This document shows, one piece after another, positions 35,167 to 46,731 of a stretch of 64,000 bases of DNA. A model generated the notes under the pieces. That model was not told the origin of the DNA. It made no database searches and saw nothing but the letters and a program-made list of their open reading frames with translations. The position numbers and the translations under genes are program-made. Origin of the DNA: HKCCE3408 sp038530555 (lineage in GTDB: Bacteria > Pseudomonadota > Alphaproteobacteria > Rhodobacterales > Rhodobacteraceae). The stretch is from NCBI GenBank assembly GCA_038530555.1, contig JBCBCN010000008.1, forward strand, positions 1 to 64,000, read 5' to 3'. Each line of letters starts with the position of its first letter. Within the stretch, counting starts at the first letter, position 1.

Positions 35167-35931
35167 TCAGAACCGGTCCTTTCGGGCGCGAATCTCGGCA
35201 AAAACAGCTGTTGCGTCCTGGGCTGAAAGGCCCAAAGCCGCAGCAAAACCGGGGTCATCGGCGCGGAGGAAGGGATTTGTTTTTTTCTCTTCCTCTAAAA
35301 GGCTTGGCACCGTCGGCTCGCCGGCCTGGCGCGCCGCATCGATCCGCTGCGACCGGTCTTGCAGCGCGGTGTTGCCCGGATCGAGGCTCAACGCGAAGCG
35401 CGCATTGGACTGCGTATATTCATGTCCTGAACAAACGATTGTCTCACCGGGCAGGGCGCGGAGTTTGAGCATCGAGGGCCACATATCGGCCGCGCTGCCC
35501 TCAAAGAGACGTCCGCATCCGAGCGCCATCAGGCTGTCACCGGTGAAGACGGCCGACGCGGCAGCCACGTGAAACGCGATATGGCCAATCGTGTGGCCCG
35601 AGACCTCCAAAACGCGCGCCTCGAGGCCGCCAAGCGTGATCGTGTCATCCTCGGCCAGGGCCTGATCGAGCGGCGGCAGGCGATGGGCATCGGCGGCGGC
35701 GCCAACAACCCGCGCCCCGGTCGCGGCCTGAAGCGCGGGGACGCCGTCAATATGGTCAGGGTGGTGGTGGGTCAGCCAAATCTGACTGAGCGACCAGCCG
35801 CGCGCGTCCAACGCGGCTTGGATCGGTGCAGCCTCTGGTACGTCGATCACCGCCGTGGCCCCGTTTGCCGGATCATGGAGCAAAAAGGCATAATTATCTC
35901 GCAGACAGGGGATGGTGACGATCTCGGCCAT
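35167..35931 (-). CDS. gloB: Hydroxyacylglutathione hydrolase (glyoxalase II)
   Basis: A 254-residue metallo-beta-lactamase-fold enzyme that hydrolyses S-lactoylglutathione in methylglyoxal detoxification. The binuclear zinc motif is THHHPDH, with further ligands in VSGHTIGH, FTGDSLM and CSGHEYTQSN. The start MAEIVTIPCLRDNY is the family N-terminus. It is upstream of clpA in the same direction but separated by 205 bp. It is divergent from a methyltransferase gene across 65 bp. Confidence 0.94.
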   Translation of the reverse strand: MAEIVTIPCLRDNYAFLLHDPANGATAVIDVPEAAPIQAALDARGWSLSQIWLTHHHPDHIDGVPALQAATGARVVGAAADAHRLPPLDQALAEDDTITLGGLEARVLEVSGHTIGHIAFHVAAASAVFTGDSLMALGCGRLFEGSAADMWPSMLKLRALPGETIVCSGHEYTQSNARFALSLDPGNTALQDRSQRIDAARQAGEPTVPSLLEEEKKTNPFLRADDPGFAAALGLSAQDATAVFAEIRARKDRF

Positions 35932-35996
35932 GGCAAAACCCTTCTGCTTGGCACATCTTATCTCCCGAGGAGTGACCCCGAAGCGGAGCGATTGCA

Positions 35997-36794
35997 ATGC
36001 ATCTCGACGTGCTGGATCTGCGCAAGTTCTACTATCGCACCCGGCTGGGCCGTATCGCTCAGCGGGCGGTGCGTGAACGGGTGGCGCAGATCTGGCCCAG
36101 TTTGCCGCCGGGCAGCACGGTTGTGGGCTTTGGCTTTGCGGCGCCGCTTTTGCGGCCCTATCTCGATACCGCGCGCCGTGTCGTGTGTCTGATGCCCGCC
36201 GAACAAGGCGTGATGGCCTGGCCCGAGCCGGTCGGCCCAGAGCCGCTGGGCAATGTCTCGGCGCTCTGCGATGAGGCGCATTGGCCCTTGGGCGCTGGTG
36301 CCGTCGACCGTTTGCTTTGCCTGCACGGGCTGGAAACCTCCGAGACGCCAAGCCGCGTGCTGGAGGAGGCTGCGCGGGTCCTTTCGCCGGGCGGGCGGGC
36401 GCTCTTTATCGTGCCCAACCGCGCGGGGCTCTGGGCGCGGCGGGACGCCACACCCTTTGGCTTTGGGCGGCCCTATTCAATCGGCCAGATCGAACAACAG
36501 CTCAAACGCCACAAATTCGTGCCCGAAGGCCACTATTCCGCGCTGTTCGTGCCGCCCTCTCAGGCCCGCTTTTGGCTCAAAAGCGCGGGCTTTCTCGAGC
36601 GGGTCGGGCGCCGTCTGCCTGCGCTCTACACCGGGGGTGTCGTGATCGTGGAGGCGTCCAAACAGGTCTTCGCGCCGACGCGGCCCGGCCTGGCCGAACG
36701 CGTCTCACGGCCCCTGAAGGTGCTCGAAGGCGTGCCCCAGCCGGTGGGCGCGACCGGTCGGGCGATGCGCAACCGGCCAGAGAGCGAGACATAG
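35997..36794 (+). CDS. SAM-dependent methyltransferase, class I fold
   Basis: A 265-residue protein with a methyltransferase-11-like core: VVGFGFAAPLLRPYL in the SAM-binding position (the usual GxGxG is degenerate), GAVDRLLCLHGLE as the acidic/strand 4 region and EAARVLSPGGRALFIVPNR as the post-motif III segment. Such genes are commonly found beside gloB in Rhodobacteraceae. Substrate is unknown. The last 60 residues are basic and poorly conserved. Confidence 0.78.
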   Translation: MHLDVLDLRKFYYRTRLGRIAQRAVRERVAQIWPSLPPGSTVVGFGFAAPLLRPYLDTARRVVCLMPAEQGVMAWPEPVGPEPLGNVSALCDEAHWPLGAGAVDRLLCLHGLETSETPSRVLEEAARVLSPGGRALFIVPNRAGLWARRDATPFGFGRPYSIGQIEQQLKRHKFVPEGHYSALFVPPSQARFWLKSAGFLERVGRRLPALYTGGVVIVEASKQVFAPTRPGLAERVSRPLKVLEGVPQPVGATGRAMRNRPESET

Positions 36795-37085
36795 CCATCC
36801 CCCAAGGCCGGTCTGCTCGCGAAACGGGGCCTTAGAATCGTGGCGCAGCCCAGGGATTTTGCGCTGCGGCATGGCTTCAAACCGTCGCAGGTACGACATA
36901 GCGGCGAAAACCGCTGAAAACCTGAAGGATTTACCGTTTTCACCTAGGCTGGCTTGGCCTTGCGACACCTCGGGTGCTCTGTTAAGTCACGCCGCAATGA
37001 CGACACCGGCGTCATGCTGCAAGATAACCATGCATAGATCTCGTGCCGCGCAAGACGGCTCATGATCAGCGACTGAGGGGTGGAC

Positions 37086-37645
37086 GTGTCCGAACCACAA
37101 TCCATGTCTGCGGGAATTGCCGAGCGCTATGCGACGGCGCTTTTCGATCTCGCCCTTGAAACCAAGGCTCTCGACGCTCTCGACAAGGATATTGACCTGC
37201 TGCGTGGTGCCATCGCCGATAGCGGCGATCTGCGCGACCTTTTGGCCTCACCGATTTATGCGCGCGATGACGCACAAAACGCGATCGGCAAAGTGGCCGA
37301 GGGGCTGGGTGTCTCTGCGCTCAGCGCAAATACGCTGCGCCTGATGGCGCAAAACCGGCGCCTCTTCGTGACGCCCGCGCTGCTCACTGCATTGAGCGAC
37401 CGCCTGGCCGCCCATCGCGGTGAGGTGAGCGCCGATGTGGTGTCGGCCAAGGCGCTGACCAAAACGCAAACCGACAAACTGACCGCCCAGCTCAAGAAAG
37501 CGGTCGGCAAAGATGTGAAACTGAACGCGACCGTCGATGAAAGCCTCATCGGCGGTTTGATCGTTAAGCTGGGCTCGAAGATGATCGACACTTCGATCCG
37601 CTCGCAGCTCAGCGCGCTGAAGACAACGATGAAAGAGGCCCGTTA

Positions 37646-37646
<1 letters not shown>
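37086..37646 (+). CDS. atpH: ATP synthase F1 subunit delta
   Basis: A 186-residue peripheral-stalk subunit that joins F1 to the F0 b subunits. The start is GTG, giving MSEPQSMSAGIAERYATALF, with GAGGGG placed six bases upstream; a GTG two codons earlier is less well placed. The family C-terminal DESLIGGLIVKLGSKMIDTSIRSQL is intact apart from normal variation (I quote only parts: LIGGLIVKLGSKMID). It is first in the atpHAGDC operon; its TAA overlaps the atpA ATG by one base. Confidence 0.95.
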
Positions 37647-39184
<1,538 letters not shown>

Positions 39185-39193
39185 GGACAGGCG

Positions 39194-40072
39194 ATGCCGA
39201 GCCTTAAAGACCTGAAGAACCGGATCGAGTCGGTCAAATCGACCCGCAAGATCACCAAGGCCATGCAGATGGTCGCCGCGGCCAAACTGCGCCGGGCGCA
39301 GGAGGCCGCCGAAGAGGCGCGTCCCTATGCCGAGCGTATGGCGGCGGTGATGGGCGGGCTGGCTAAATCGGTGGGCGGCTCCGACAGTGGGCCGCGCCTC
39401 CTGGTGGGCACAGGCGCCGATCAGGTGCATCTGTTGGTGGTGATGACCGCCGAGCGCGGGCTGTGCGGCGGCTTTAATTCGTCGATCGCGCGCCTGGCGC
39501 GGACCCATGTCGCCAAGCTCTTGGGCGAGGGCAAGACCGTCAAAATCCTGACCGTCGGCAAAAAGGGCCGCGAACAGCTCAAGCGCGACCATGCCGAGCT
39601 GATGATCGGCCATGTCGATCTGAGCGATGTGAAACGGATCGGCTATGCCAATGCCGCCGATATAGCCTCGGACGTGCTCGGCCGGTTCGATGCCGGTGAG
39701 TTCGATGTGGCGACGATCTTCTACAACCGCTTCGAATCCGTGATCAGCCAGATCCCCACGGCCACTCAGGTGATCCCGGCCGTGTTTGAGGATGCGGGCG
39801 AAGAGGAAGACAGCGGCACGCTCTATGATTATGAGCCCTCCGAAGAGGCCGTGCTCGAAGACCTGCTGCCGCGCGGCGTGGCCACGCAGATCTTCACCGC
39901 GCTGCTGGAAAACGGCGCCTCAGAACAGGGCGCGCGGATGTCCGCGATGGACAACGCGACCCGCAATGCGGGCGAAATGATCGACCGTCTGACCATCGAG
40001 TTCAACCGCTCGCGCCAGGCCGTCATCACCAACGAATTGATCGAGATCATCTCGGGCGCGGAAGCGCTTTAA
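39194..40072 (+). CDS. atpG: ATP synthase F1 subunit gamma
   Basis: A 292-residue central-shaft subunit. The N-terminal helix MPSLKDLKNRIESVKSTRKI and the C-terminal helix (RMSAMDNATRNAGEMIDRL, then NRSRQAVITNELIEI) form the coiled-coil rotor, both clearly conserved. TAERGLCGGFNSS marks the Rossmann-like middle. It lies between atpA and atpD in the standard F1 order. Confidence 0.97.
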   Translation: MPSLKDLKNRIESVKSTRKITKAMQMVAAAKLRRAQEAAEEARPYAERMAAVMGGLAKSVGGSDSGPRLLVGTGADQVHLLVVMTAERGLCGGFNSSIARLARTHVAKLLGEGKTVKILTVGKKGREQLKRDHAELMIGHVDLSDVKRIGYANAADIASDVLGRFDAGEFDVATIFYNRFESVISQIPTATQVIPAVFEDAGEEEDSGTLYDYEPSEEAVLEDLLPRGVATQIFTALLENGASEQGARMSAMDNATRNAGEMIDRLTIEFNRSRQAVITNELIEIISGAEAL

Positions 40073-40090
40073 GCTACCGGAGAAAACCAC

Positions 40091-41515
<1,425 letters not shown>

Positions 41516-41530
41516 AGGGGAGGGCGGCCC

Positions 41531-41944
41531 ATGGCCGACGTGATGCAGTTCGATCTGGTCAGCCCCGAGCGTCGCTTGGCCTCGGTCGAGGCGAAATCGG
41601 TGCAGATCCCCGGCGCAGACGGGGACCTGACGGCGATGGTCGACCACGCGCCGCTGATCACGACCCTGCGGCCCGGCATCCTGAGCGTGGAGACCGCCTC
41701 GGGCGAGGTCATGGAATACGTGGTCACCGGCGGGTTCGCCGATGTGTCCGGTCCGGCCACCACTGTCCTGGCCGAGCGCGCGCTGCCCAAGGCCGATGCG
41801 ACCGCCGAGGTTATCGAAGAGATGATCGCCTCGGCCCGTGAGGCCCATGCCCAGGCGAGCGACAGCGAGGTCCATAATGCCGCCGATGCGGCGGCCAAGT
41901 TGCTCGCTGACATGGAAGCGCTCAAGGGGCATATCAACCTCTAA
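41531..41944 (+). CDS. atpC: ATP synthase F1 subunit epsilon
   Basis: A 137-residue regulatory subunit. The N-terminal beta sandwich (MQFDLVSPERRLASVEAKSV, PGADGDLTAMVDHAPLITTL) is well conserved. The C-terminal helices are present but the inhibitory part is short, ending in MEALKGHINL. It is the last gene of the operon and is followed by a strong terminator. Confidence 0.96.
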   Translation: MADVMQFDLVSPERRLASVEAKSVQIPGADGDLTAMVDHAPLITTLRPGILSVETASGEVMEYVVTGGFADVSGPATTVLAERALPKADATAEVIEEMIASAREAHAQASDSEVHNAADAAAKLLADMEALKGHINL

Positions 41945-41967
41945 CGCCATCTGACCTGAGAACTTCA

Positions 41968-42000
41968 AACGCCGGCCGGGTCCCTCGCGCCGGCGTTTTT
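41968..42000 (+). terminator. Rho-independent terminator of the atp operon
   Basis: AACGCCGGC (41968-41976) pairs perfectly with GCCGGCGTT (41989-41997), followed by a T-run. It lies 24 bp after the atpC stop. Confidence 0.92.
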
Positions 42001-42058
42001 GTGCCCGCCGGTCGTGGATGGGCTTGCCGCAGGGCCTCGGCTGCGAAATAGGGGCGGC

Positions 42059-43282
42059 ATGCAACGCCCTTCTGGCCCCCTCTTGTTCATCCTGTTGAAC
42101 CTGCTGATCGATGCCATCGGCATAGGGATCATCTTTCCGATCATGCCCGAGCTGATGGACCGGGTCGGTGCGGGCAGCGTGGCGGAAGGGGCATTTTGGG
42201 CGGGCATCCTTGCGGCGAGCTATGCCGCGGCGCAGTTTATCTTCGCCCCCATCGTCGGCGCGATCTCAGACGCCTTCGGCCGCCGCCCGGTCCTTCTGGT
42301 GACCCTAGCGCTGTTGGTCCTGGACTATGTCATCATGGCGCTGGCTGACAGCTACTGGCTGCTGCTGCTCGGCCGTTCCCTGGCGGGCGTTGCAGGGGCC
42401 ACGTTTGTGACCGCAACGGCCTATATCGCCGACATCACACCCAAAGAGGACCGCGCCGCGCGGTTCGGCCTGATCGGCGCGGCCTTTGGTTTGGGCTTTG
42501 TGCTCGGTCCAGCCCTGGGCGGGATCGCGGCCGAGATCTCGCTGACCGCCCCGTTCTGGTTGGCGGCGGCCTTGGCCTTCGGCAATCTGATGTTCGGCCT
42601 TTTGGTGCTGCCGGAATCCCTGCCCGAGGCATCCCGCCGCCCCTTCACCCTGCGCGACAGCAACCCGTTCGCGATCATCCGAGAGGCGTTTCGCATCCCG
42701 GGCCTGTCACCGCTTCTGACGGTGAGCGTCGTGGTCGAGTTCGGCACGCTCGTCTATGTCGTCCTCTGGGCCTTTTGGGGGCGCGAGACCTTTGGCTGGA
42801 GCACGCTGACCATCGGCATCACGCTGTCGATCTACGGGATCCTCCTGGCCACGGCGCAAGCCCTGATCATGCCGCGGGCCGTGGCTTGGCTGGGGGAGGC
42901 GCGGCTGGCGCTCTGGGGCCTGGTCCTGTCAGTGGCCGTTTTCGCGGGCTTCGGCTTTGCGCAACAGCTCTGGATGCTCGCCATCCTTCTGCCGCTGGCC
43001 GCGCTGACCGATCTGGTGCCGCCCACGATCGGAGCGATGGCCGCCAATGTCACCTCCGAGGATCGCCAGGGCATGGTGCAGGGCGTGATCGCCTCGCTCG
43101 CCTCGCTGGCCGCCGTGATCGCACCGCTGGTCTATACGCCGATCTTCGGCCTCTTCGCGGGGCCCGAGGCCTGGGTCTACCTGCCCGGCGCGCCATTCCT
43201 TCTGGCCGGGGTGCTCGTGGCCCTCGTGATCCCGCTGCTTTTGCGCGGCACGGGTGAGCAGACGGGTGGTGACGCAACGTAA
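42059..43282 (+). CDS. MFS transporter, TCR/Tet type
   Basis: A 407-residue integral membrane protein with about 12 helices. The motif A loop GAISDAFGRRPVLL and the TM5 motif region LGFVLGPALGG fit the drug:proton antiporter 12-TMS family, closest in layout to tetracycline efflux pumps (LLIDAIGIGIIFPIMPELM). Substrate is unknown; proton-driven drug efflux is the family role. The start is 20 codons inside a longer frame, chosen by the purine-rich GGGGCGGC before it and the family N-terminus. No TetR-type regulator is adjacent. Confidence 0.85.
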   Translation: MQRPSGPLLFILLNLLIDAIGIGIIFPIMPELMDRVGAGSVAEGAFWAGILAASYAAAQFIFAPIVGAISDAFGRRPVLLVTLALLVLDYVIMALADSYWLLLLGRSLAGVAGATFVTATAYIADITPKEDRAARFGLIGAAFGLGFVLGPALGGIAAEISLTAPFWLAAALAFGNLMFGLLVLPESLPEASRRPFTLRDSNPFAIIREAFRIPGLSPLLTVSVVVEFGTLVYVVLWAFWGRETFGWSTLTIGITLSIYGILLATAQALIMPRAVAWLGEARLALWGLVLSVAVFAGFGFAQQLWMLAILLPLAALTDLVPPTIGAMAANVTSEDRQGMVQGVIASLASLAAVIAPLVYTPIFGLFAGPEAWVYLPGAPFLLAGVLVALVIPLLLRGTGEQTGGDAT

Positions 43283-43286
43283 AAAG

Positions 43287-43363
43287 TGAACAAAGTTCAT
43301 TTTCCATTGAAATGAGATTGAACAGCGTTCACTTATGCACATGCTCGACATGAACAATGTTCA
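43287..43363. promoter_or_regulatory. Three phased TGAAC-N3-GTTCA palindromes
   Basis: TGAACAAAGTTCA (43287-43299), TGAACAGCGTTCA (43319-43331) and TGAACAATGTTCA (43351-43363) start exactly 32 bp apart, close to three helical turns, so all three face the same side of DNA. The last palindrome ends 15 bp before the ATG at 43379. A weak promoter (TTGAAA at 43307, N18, ACTTAT) would place the second site in its spacer. The symmetry fits a dimeric repressor such as a TetR-type protein; none is encoded next to it. Confidence 0.8.
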
Positions 43364-43378
43364 ATTTGGGAGCAATCC

Positions 43379-43975
43379 ATGGCCCGACCAGACCTTCCCT
43401 CGCCCTACACCGTCGCGCTCTTTGCCGGGTTTGCCTCGGGCATCCTGTCTGCGGTGACCCTTCCGGCCTTCATTCATATGCTGCGAAATATGATCGGGCC
43501 TTTGCCGGAACTGTTCGAGATCTGGATCTCATTTGCCCTGACGGTTGGGTTGTCCTTTGCGGTGATCGGTGGCGCCTATGCGCGCCGGTATCACGGGCTG
43601 CGCTGGCGCGGCTTGGCCGTTTGGACACTCACATCGATGCTCGGGATCATCGTGGCGTTCCACGCCAGCACTCCGTTCTACGATACCAATGATTTGACCA
43701 ATTTCTACCAGCCGTTCCTTATCGGGAGTCTGGTCGGGGGAAGCATCTTCTTGATCCCCGTCCTGTTCGTAGGCCAGTTCACAAGCCGGCTTTGGGTGTT
43801 CGTGAAAGGTGTCGGATTTTCAACGGCGTGGGCGCTATTCTCGGCTTATTTCCTGCAACTGATCGAGAGCGACGACCCGCTGCAGGCGCCTGGCTCCGTC
43901 GTCCTTTTCGCGGGCTGGCAAGCCGCGATGCTGCTCGCCATGGCAGGTTCCGCCCTACGAGACGCGCGGGCCTAG
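43379..43975 (+). CDS. Uncharacterised membrane protein (198 aa)
   Basis: A 198-residue protein with about six predicted helices (11-33, 46-68, 77-96, 112-132, 138-161, 173-191). I recognise no family motif. Polar residues are confined to short loops (FHASTPFYDTNDL, LIESDDPLQAP). The ATG has GGGAGC upstream. Three phased palindromes precede it, so it is probably under tight control. Its TAG stop shares bases with the stop of prs on the other strand (CTAG), so the two transcripts converge with overlap. Confidence 0.72.
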   Translation: MARPDLPSPYTVALFAGFASGILSAVTLPAFIHMLRNMIGPLPELFEIWISFALTVGLSFAVIGGAYARRYHGLRWRGLAVWTLTSMLGIIVAFHASTPFYDTNDLTNFYQPFLIGSLVGGSIFLIPVLFVGQFTSRLWVFVKGVGFSTAWALFSAYFLQLIESDDPLQAPGSVVLFAGWQAAMLLAMAGSALRDARA

Positions 43976-45003
43976 CTCCGCCCCCACATCCCGTTTGGAT
44001 AGTAGCGTTCATAAATCGGCACCAATTGCCGCGCGCTAAAGAGCGAGGACACAGACGTCCCGTTCCAGATATTCACAATCGCCTGGGCCAGCATCGGTGC
44101 GGTGGGCACGATGCGGATCTTTTCGCAGCCCAACGCCTCTTCGGTGGCTTCGATCGTGTCGGTGACCACCAGGCTCTTGAGCGAGGATTTCGTGATCCGG
44201 TCGACCGCGTCCGCCGAAAGGACGCCGTGGGTCGTGTAGGCGTGCACCTCGGTCGCGCCGGCCTCAAGCAAGGTGTCGGCCGCTTTGCATAGCGTCCCCG
44301 CCGTGTCGCAAATGTCGTCGACGATCACGCATTGATAGCCCGTCACATCCCCGATCACCGTCATCCCGGCCACTTCGCCCTCTTTCTCACGCCGCTTGTC
44401 AACGATGGCGAGCGGCGCGCCGATCCGCGTGGCCAGCTCCCGCGCGCGGGCCACACCGCCCACATCGGGGCTGACGACCATGACCTTGGACATATCGCCT
44501 TGGAACAGGTGCAGCACATCCAGCGCAAAGATCGGCGAGGCGTATAGGTTGTCGACCGGAATGTCGAAAAAGCCCTGGATCTGCGCGGCATGGAGATCCA
44601 TCGTCAGCACCCGCTCGATCCCACCGGCCACGATCATGTTCGAGACCATCTTGGCCGAAATCGGCGTGCGCGCCTTGGTGCGGCGGTCTTGGCGGGCATA
44701 GCCGAAATAGGGGATGATCGCCGTGATCCGCGCCGCCGAAGACCGCCGGAGCGCGTCGGCGACGATCAACAGCTCCATCAGATTGTCATTGGCGGGCTTG
44801 GAGGTCGATTGCAGGATGAACATATCCTCGCCGCGGACATTCTCAAACACTTCGACGAAGATCTCCCCGTCATTGAAGCGTTTGACGCGTGCATCGACCA
44901 AATCGACGCCTTTGCCGCGATGCACCGACATGCGATTGGTGATCGCCTCGGCCAAGGGCAGGTTGGCATTTCCAGAAATGATCTTTGGATCGCTCGACGG
45001 CAT
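43972..45003 (-). CDS. prs: Ribose-phosphate pyrophosphokinase
   Basis: A 343-residue enzyme that makes PRPP from ribose-5-phosphate and ATP for purine, pyrimidine, His and Trp synthesis. The ATP/ribose motifs FNDGEIFVEVFENVRG, YFGYARQDR, VVSPDVGGVARA and the PRPP loop VIVDDICDTAGT are intact. The start MPSSDPKIISGN is favoured because a start 30 codons upstream adds residues without homology. The C-terminus is longer than in E. coli (about 315), as is usual in this group. Confidence 0.96.
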   Translation of the reverse strand: MPSSDPKIISGNANLPLAEAITNRMSVHRGKGVDLVDARVKRFNDGEIFVEVFENVRGEDMFILQSTSKPANDNLMELLIVADALRRSSAARITAIIPYFGYARQDRRTKARTPISAKMVSNMIVAGGIERVLTMDLHAAQIQGFFDIPVDNLYASPIFALDVLHLFQGDMSKVMVVSPDVGGVARARELATRIGAPLAIVDKRREKEGEVAGMTVIGDVTGYQCVIVDDICDTAGTLCKAADTLLEAGATEVHAYTTHGVLSADAVDRITKSSLKSLVVTDTIEATEEALGCEKIRIVPTAPMLAQAIVNIWNGTSVSSLFSARQLVPIYERYYPNGMWGRS

Positions 45004-45098
45004 TGTGGATGTCCCCTTATCCAGGCCGATCTGGCGGCGTTGACACCCCGTAGCATCGCGATCAGTACAGTTCAAAGGTAAAACGGGAGACACCTGCC

Positions 45099-45698
45099 AT
45101 GGCCCATATCGATTACTATTTCGCGGTAAATTCGCCCTTCACCTATCTGGCCGGGAACCGCATGGAAGAGGTCGCCGCCAAGCATGGGGCAAGCCTGGAC
45201 TACTATCCGCTCGACATCATGGCGCTGTTCGCGCGGACCGGTGGCACACCGCCCAAGGAACGCCACCCCGCCCGGCTTGAGCTTCGCGCTCAGGAGCTGC
45301 GGCGTATGTCGAAAAAAACCGGCCTGGCGATGGATCTCGACCCGCCCTTCCGCGCCAGCAACGGCGCGCCGGCCTCCTATGCGTTCATCGCGGCGCAAAA
45401 GGCGGGCGGCGGTGATCTGGGCAAGCTGGTCGCGGCCTTCACCGGCGCGGTCTGGCGCGACACGCGCGACATCGCCGAGGATGCCGTGATCGCGGAATGC
45501 TTGAGCGAGGCGGGCTTCGACCCGGCGCTGGCCACCTCCGGCATGCTGGAGGGTGCAGAGGTCTATACAAGCAACCTGGAAAAGGCCGTGAATGCGGGTG
45601 TGTTCGGCGCGCCCTTCTACATCGTGGACGGCACTGAAAAGATCTGGGGCCAGGACCGGATCGAGGATCTCGACCTCTACCTCGCCGGCAAATTGTGA
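45099..45698 (+). CDS. 2-hydroxychromene-2-carboxylate isomerase family protein
   Basis: A 199-residue DsbA-like/kappa-GST fold protein of the HCCA isomerase type, which in naphthalene degraders isomerises 2-hydroxychromene-2-carboxylate with glutathione. The start IDYYFAVNSPFTYLA has the conserved Ser-Pro at the glutathione site, and GVFGAPFYIVDG near the end holds the cis-Pro loop. No aromatic-degradation genes surround it, so the physiological substrate is unknown. It overlaps the next gene's GTG by four bases. Confidence 0.85.
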   Translation: MAHIDYYFAVNSPFTYLAGNRMEEVAAKHGASLDYYPLDIMALFARTGGTPPKERHPARLELRAQELRRMSKKTGLAMDLDPPFRASNGAPASYAFIAAQKAGGGDLGKLVAAFTGAVWRDTRDIAEDAVIAECLSEAGFDPALATSGMLEGAEVYTSNLEKAVNAGVFGAPFYIVDGTEKIWGQDRIEDLDLYLAGKL

Positions 45699-46495
45699 GG
45701 CCGGCGCTCCGGCGCTGGGGGCAGGCGGGGCCTGAGGTTTTGGCGCTGCATTGCTCGCTCGCCTCAAGCACGGCATGGGGCGGTGTGGGCGCCGCGCTGC
45801 AAGACTGCGCCCGCCTGACGGCGCCCGATCTGATCGGCCATGGTCGGGCGGCAGATTGGGACAGCGCGCGCCCCTATGCCGAGCAAGCGCTTGAGGCCAT
45901 AGCCGCGCATATTCCGTCTGAGCTTGAGCCTGAACCCGGGCCTGAGCCTGAACCCGGGCCGGTGCATCTGGTCGGCCATTCCTTCGGCGGAGTCTTGGCC
46001 CTAGCCCTGGCCTTGGGTCGGCCCGAGGCTGTGCGGTCTCTGACCCTGATCGAGCCGGTGCTCTTCTGTGCGGCTTCCGGCCCGGGCCGAGAGGCAGCCG
46101 ACGCGGTGCTCGACGGGATGGAGGGCCATCTCAGGCGTGGCAATCTCGAGGCCGCCGCCGAGATCTTCCTAGGCCTCTGGGGCGGGGGGCAGCCCTTCGA
46201 TCAGCTCCCGGAAGCCCAGCAAAACTACAGTGCCGCGCGGATGCCCCTGATCGCTGCGCAGCAGAGCGTTTTGTTCGAGGATTCGCAAAATCTCCTCTCT
46301 AGGCTTGGCACCTGCACGATGCCGGTTCTTCTCCTGGAAGGCGCCGAAAGCCCGCCGGTCATCGGTGAAATTCTCGACCGACTGCAGACCGATTTGCTGC
46401 GGGTTCGACGCGAGGTGATCGAAGGAGCCGGGCATATGGCGCCCATCAGCCATCCGGAGGCCGTCGCGCGGGCCATCGCGTCACAGCTCGCCTAG
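45695..46495 (+). CDS. Alpha/beta-fold hydrolase
   Basis: A 266-residue soluble hydrolase. The nucleophile elbow is VGHSFGGVLAL; an oxyanion segment (VLALHCSLASS) opens the chain and a late GAGHMAPISHPEAV carries the catalytic His. The start is GTG, overlapping the previous stop (GTGA). A tandem 18-bp repeat encodes EPEPGP twice in the loop before the nucleophile. Substrate is unknown; ester or lactone hydrolysis is the family role. Confidence 0.83.
   Translation: MRPALRRWGQAGPEVLALHCSLASSTAWGGVGAALQDCARLTAPDLIGHGRAADWDSARPYAEQALEAIAAHIPSELEPEPGPEPEPGPVHLVGHSFGGVLALALALGRPEAVRSLTLIEPVLFCAASGPGREAADAVLDGMEGHLRRGNLEAAAEIFLGLWGGGQPFDQLPEAQQNYSAARMPLIAAQQSVLFEDSQNLLSRLGTCTMPVLLLEGAESPPVIGEILDRLQTDLLRVRREVIEGAGHMAPISHPEAVARAIASQLA
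45926..45960 (+). repeat. 18-bp tandem repeat inside the hydrolase gene
   Basis: GAGCCTGAACCCGGGCCT occurs twice in direct succession (the last base differs), in frame, giving EPEPGPEPEPGP. It is a likely slippage site that changes loop length without a frameshift. Confidence 0.85.
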
Positions 46496-46731
46496 GGCGC
46501 AATGCAAAGGACTTCTTACAGTCCACACCAAGTAACCCGCCCAAAATCTTTGATTTCAGGTAGGTTTGGGTGGTTCAGGTTTTTGCATTTCTGCCTTAAC
46601 CGGTGATCGCCGAGTGTCGGCGCCCTTTATCTTTCCTTAACTACTCAAAACTGACGCACCGACTGTCTCGGTCGTCTGCAACTTCACTTTTGCAAAAATA
46701 CTCAAGCGACCGATCGGCAAGCCGCCCGAGC
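46496..46731. other. AT-richer convergent gap, no gene seen
   Basis: This 236-bp stretch between two convergent genes is clearly more AT-rich than the coding DNA around it. Both strands lack a coding frame. A weak hairpin (ACCGA, CTGTC, TCGGT) lies near 46660; no T-run follows. It may hold a poorly conserved small RNA or simply decayed sequence. Confidence 0.4.

Noticed and set aside
43287..43363. LexA-type SOS boxes
   Set aside because: Alphaproteobacterial LexA sites are direct repeats of the type GTTC-N7-GTTC; these are inverted GAAC-N3-GTTC sites with different spacing.
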